Source of the DNA: Deltaproteobacteria bacterium
GTDB lineage: Bacteria; Desulfobacterota; Desulfuromonadia; Geobacterales; Pseudopelobacteraceae
NCBI GenBank assembly: GCA_016219145.1
Contig: JACRCG010000303.1
Span: 1 to 15,432 of the forward strand
Length of the DNA stretch: 15,432 nucleotides
Direction of reading: 5' to 3'
Part shown: positions 13,862 through 15,432 of the stretch, piece after piece
How positions within the stretch are numbered: position 1 is the first letter of the stretch
Layout of the letters: the number at the start of each line of letters is the position of its first letter
Program-made: the position numbers and the translations under genes
Notes under the pieces: model-generated
Seen by the model: only the letters and a program-made list of their open reading frames with translations
What the model was told of the DNA's origin: nothing
Database searches by the model: none

Positions 13862-14929
13862 TCAACCCTCGCTCTGGGCCTTCAGAGCTTCCATCTGGTA
13901 ATGAGCCCGCAGTGCATCGGCAATCTCGGCAATATCCCCGGCCATGATCGAATCCAGCCGATAGAGCGTCAGGCCGATGCGATGATCGGTCATGCGCCCC
14001 TGCGGAAAATTGTAGGTGCGGATGCGTTCAGAGCGGTCGCCGGAACCGACCTGCTGCTTGCGGTCCGCCGCCAGTTTTGAATCCTGGGCCTGCTGAATGG
14101 TGTCGAGGATCCTTGTTTTCAGGACCTTCATGGCCTTGGCCCTGTTCTTGATCTGGCTGCGCTCCTCCTGGCAGGCGACCACAGTGCCGGTCGGCAGATG
14201 GGTGATGCGCACGGCCGAGTCGGTTGTATTGACATGCTGACCGCCGGCGCCGGATGAACGATAGACATCAATCTTCAAATCATCCGGGCGAATATCGATA
14301 TCGACATCTTCGGCCTCGGCCATGATGGCCACCGTGCAGGCGCTGGTATGGATGCGTCCCTGCGCTTCGGTTTCAGGAACCCGCTGAACGCGGTGGGTGC
14401 CGGATTCATATTTCATTTTGGCATAGACCCCTTCACCCTCGACCGAGGCGATGATCTCCTTGAAACCGCCCCGTTCGGATTCGGAGGCCGAAATGGTCTC
14501 CACCCGCCAGCGGTTGGTGTCGGCGAAACGGGAGTACATGCGGAACAGATCCCCGGCGAACAGAGCCGACTCGTCCCCCCCGGTACCGGCACGAATCTCC
14601 AGAATGACGCTCTTGTTGTCGTTAGGGTCCTTGGGAAGGAGCAGCAGCCGGATGTCGGCGTCCAGCTGCTGCTTTTCTTCCTCAAGCGACTTCAGCTCCT
14701 CCTCGGCCATCTCCTTCATATCAGGATCGGCCAGCAGTTCACGGTTGTCTTTTATCTCTTCCAGAATCCTGCGATAGCGCCTGTAAGCCGTTACAAGGTC
14801 GGTCAGGTCGGAATGCTCGCGGGACAGCTTGCGGAATTCCGGCTGGTTGGAGATGACCGAGGGGTCGGAAAGCAGCGCCTCCAACTCCTGGTAACGCCTT
14901 TCTAGTTCTTCAATCTTGTCCATCATCAT
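13862..14929 (-). CDS. prfA: Peptide chain release factor 1 (RF1)
   Basis: A 355-residue class I release factor that recognises UAA and UAG and triggers peptide release on the ribosome. The GGQ motif is at residues 229-231 (SSGAGGQHVNTTDSA); Gln231 is the residue normally methylated by PrmC. The stop-codon reading tripeptide is P-E-T in RVPETEAQGRIHTS, the RF1 type (PxT), not the SPF of RF2. The N-terminal coiled-coil domain and C-terminal helix are complete. Three successive ATGs open the frame (14929, 14926, 14923), and which one is used is uncertain; a GGA lies about 9 bases before the first. It is 35 bases downstream of hisG on the same strand, so cotranscription is likely. No terminator is evident before the next promoter. 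Confidence 0.97.
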   Translation of the reverse strand: MMMDKIEELERRYQELEALLSDPSVISNQPEFRKLSREHSDLTDLVTAYRRYRRILEEIKDNRELLADPDMKEMAEEELKSLEEEKQQLDADIRLLLLPKDPNDNKSVILEIRAGTGGDESALFAGDLFRMYSRFADTNRWRVETISASESERGGFKEIIASVEGEGVYAKMKYESGTHRVQRVPETEAQGRIHTSACTVAIMAEAEDVDIDIRPDDLKIDVYRSSGAGGQHVNTTDSAVRITHLPTGTVVACQEERSQIKNRAKAMKVLKTRILDTIQQAQDSKLAADRKQQVGSGDRSERIRTYNFPQGRMTDHRIGLTLYRLDSIMAGDIAEIADALRAHYQMEALKAQSEG

Positions 14930-14964
14930 AATTTGTAATCCATCGCCATTAGTGGCGTCTTCAA

Positions 14965-15432
14965 TCAGATGATCTTGTTCAGCGGATACTCGATAATCCC
15001 CTCGGCGCCCAGTTTGATCAGCTCCGGCACAATTTTGCGCACCTCTTTTTCGGACATGATGCTCTCGATGGAGAGCCAGTCGGAGTTGTAGAGATGGGAG
15101 ATGGTCGGGTTTTTGAGGCTGGGGAGCATGTTTGTGATGGCTTCGATCTTGTCGGCCGGAGCGTTCATCTTGAGCCCCACCATCCCCTCGGCTGCCAGGG
15201 ATGACTTCAGAAGAGTGGCGATCTGCTCGATCTTGGCGCGTTTCCAGGGATCGGCCCAGGCAGCCTTGTTGGCCAGCAGCACCGGCACAGACTCCATTAA
15301 TTCACAGACGATGCGCAGGCCGTTGGCCTTGATGGTCGAACCGGTTTCCGTCACCTCGACAATGGCGTCGCACAACCCGTCAACCACCTTTGCTTCCGTG
15401 GCGCCCCAGGAGAACTCAACATTGACCGGGAT
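14965..15432 (-). CDS. hisG: ATP phosphoribosyltransferase, long form, C-terminal part (window-truncated)
   Basis: The last 155 codons of HisG, open at the window's right edge. HisG condenses ATP and PRPP, the first and feedback-controlled step of histidine synthesis. The visible part begins IPVNVEFSWGATEAKVVDGL and includes the phosphate-binding loop region VEVTETGSTIKANGL of the catalytic domain. The C-terminal 75 residues (VGLKMNAPADKIEAITNMLPSL..NSDWLSIESIMSEKEVRKIVPELIKLGAEGIIEYPLNKII) are the HisG_C regulatory domain that binds histidine. Having this domain means it is the long, self-regulated form that does not need HisZ. The 5' end lies outside the window. prfA follows after 35 bases. 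Confidence 0.95.
   Translation of the reverse strand: MPVNVEFSWGATEAKVVDGLCDAIVEVTETGSTIKANGLRIVCELMESVPVLLANKAAWADPWKRAKIEQIATLLKSSLAAEGMVGLKMNAPADKIEAITNMLPSLKNPTISHLYNSDWLSIESIMSEKEVRKIVPELIKLGAEGIIEYPLNKII

Overview
The window looks like chromosomal DNA from a Geobacter-type bacterium (Geobacterales, Desulfuromonadota). The grounds are the gene families (tandem DUF507 genes, a small periplasmic cytochrome c, mutS near an AMIN-domain amidase), moderately high GC, and a GEMM-type riboswitch of the kind common in that group. The species cannot be read from the sequence.

Layout, left to right. (1) 1-1630, plus strand: a monoheme cytochrome c with its own promoter and terminator, then a tight operon of two DUF507 proteins and a small lipoprotein, closed by a strong terminator. 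(2) 1645-3735, plus: a periplasmic soluble lytic transglycosylase (TPR-like region plus catalytic domain), ending inside a palindromic repeat doublet (3732-3801). (3) 3807-6627, minus: a hybrid sensor histidine kinase and, overlapping its end, a separate HPt protein, together a multistep phosphorelay. (4) 6628-7011: a divergent intergenic region carrying a 182-bp MITE-like element with 18-bp terminal inverted repeats and TAA flanks. (5) 7012-11770, plus: mutS, a TIM-barrel amidohydrolase and a secreted N-acetylmuramoyl-L-alanine amidase. (6) 11771-12634: a YkgJ-type cysteine-cluster gene (minus) bracketed by two inverted copies of an intergenic element built from CACAAAG units. (7) 12635-13860, minus: a coiled-coil protein of unknown function, preceded by a promoter, a GEMM-I aptamer and an overlapping terminator, so apparently a transcriptional riboswitch. 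(8) 13862-15432, minus: prfA (RF1) and the 3' part of hisG (long form).

The most interesting signal is the riboswitch unit at about 13682-13855. The base matching the ligand-selectivity position (G20 of the c-di-GMP aptamer) is A. In Geobacter GEMM-Ib RNAs this goes with 3',3'-cGAMP sensing. The controlled gene encodes a protein I do not recognise, so it may be an undescribed member of a cyclic-dinucleotide regulon. The second theme is the density of non-coding repeats: one MITE-like element, one REP-like doublet with compensatory stem changes, and two CACAAAG elements, all in gaps between genes. Functionally the genes cover cell-wall turnover (lytic transglycosylase, amidase), signalling (kinase/HPt, riboswitch), DNA repair (mutS), translation termination (prfA) and histidine synthesis (hisG).
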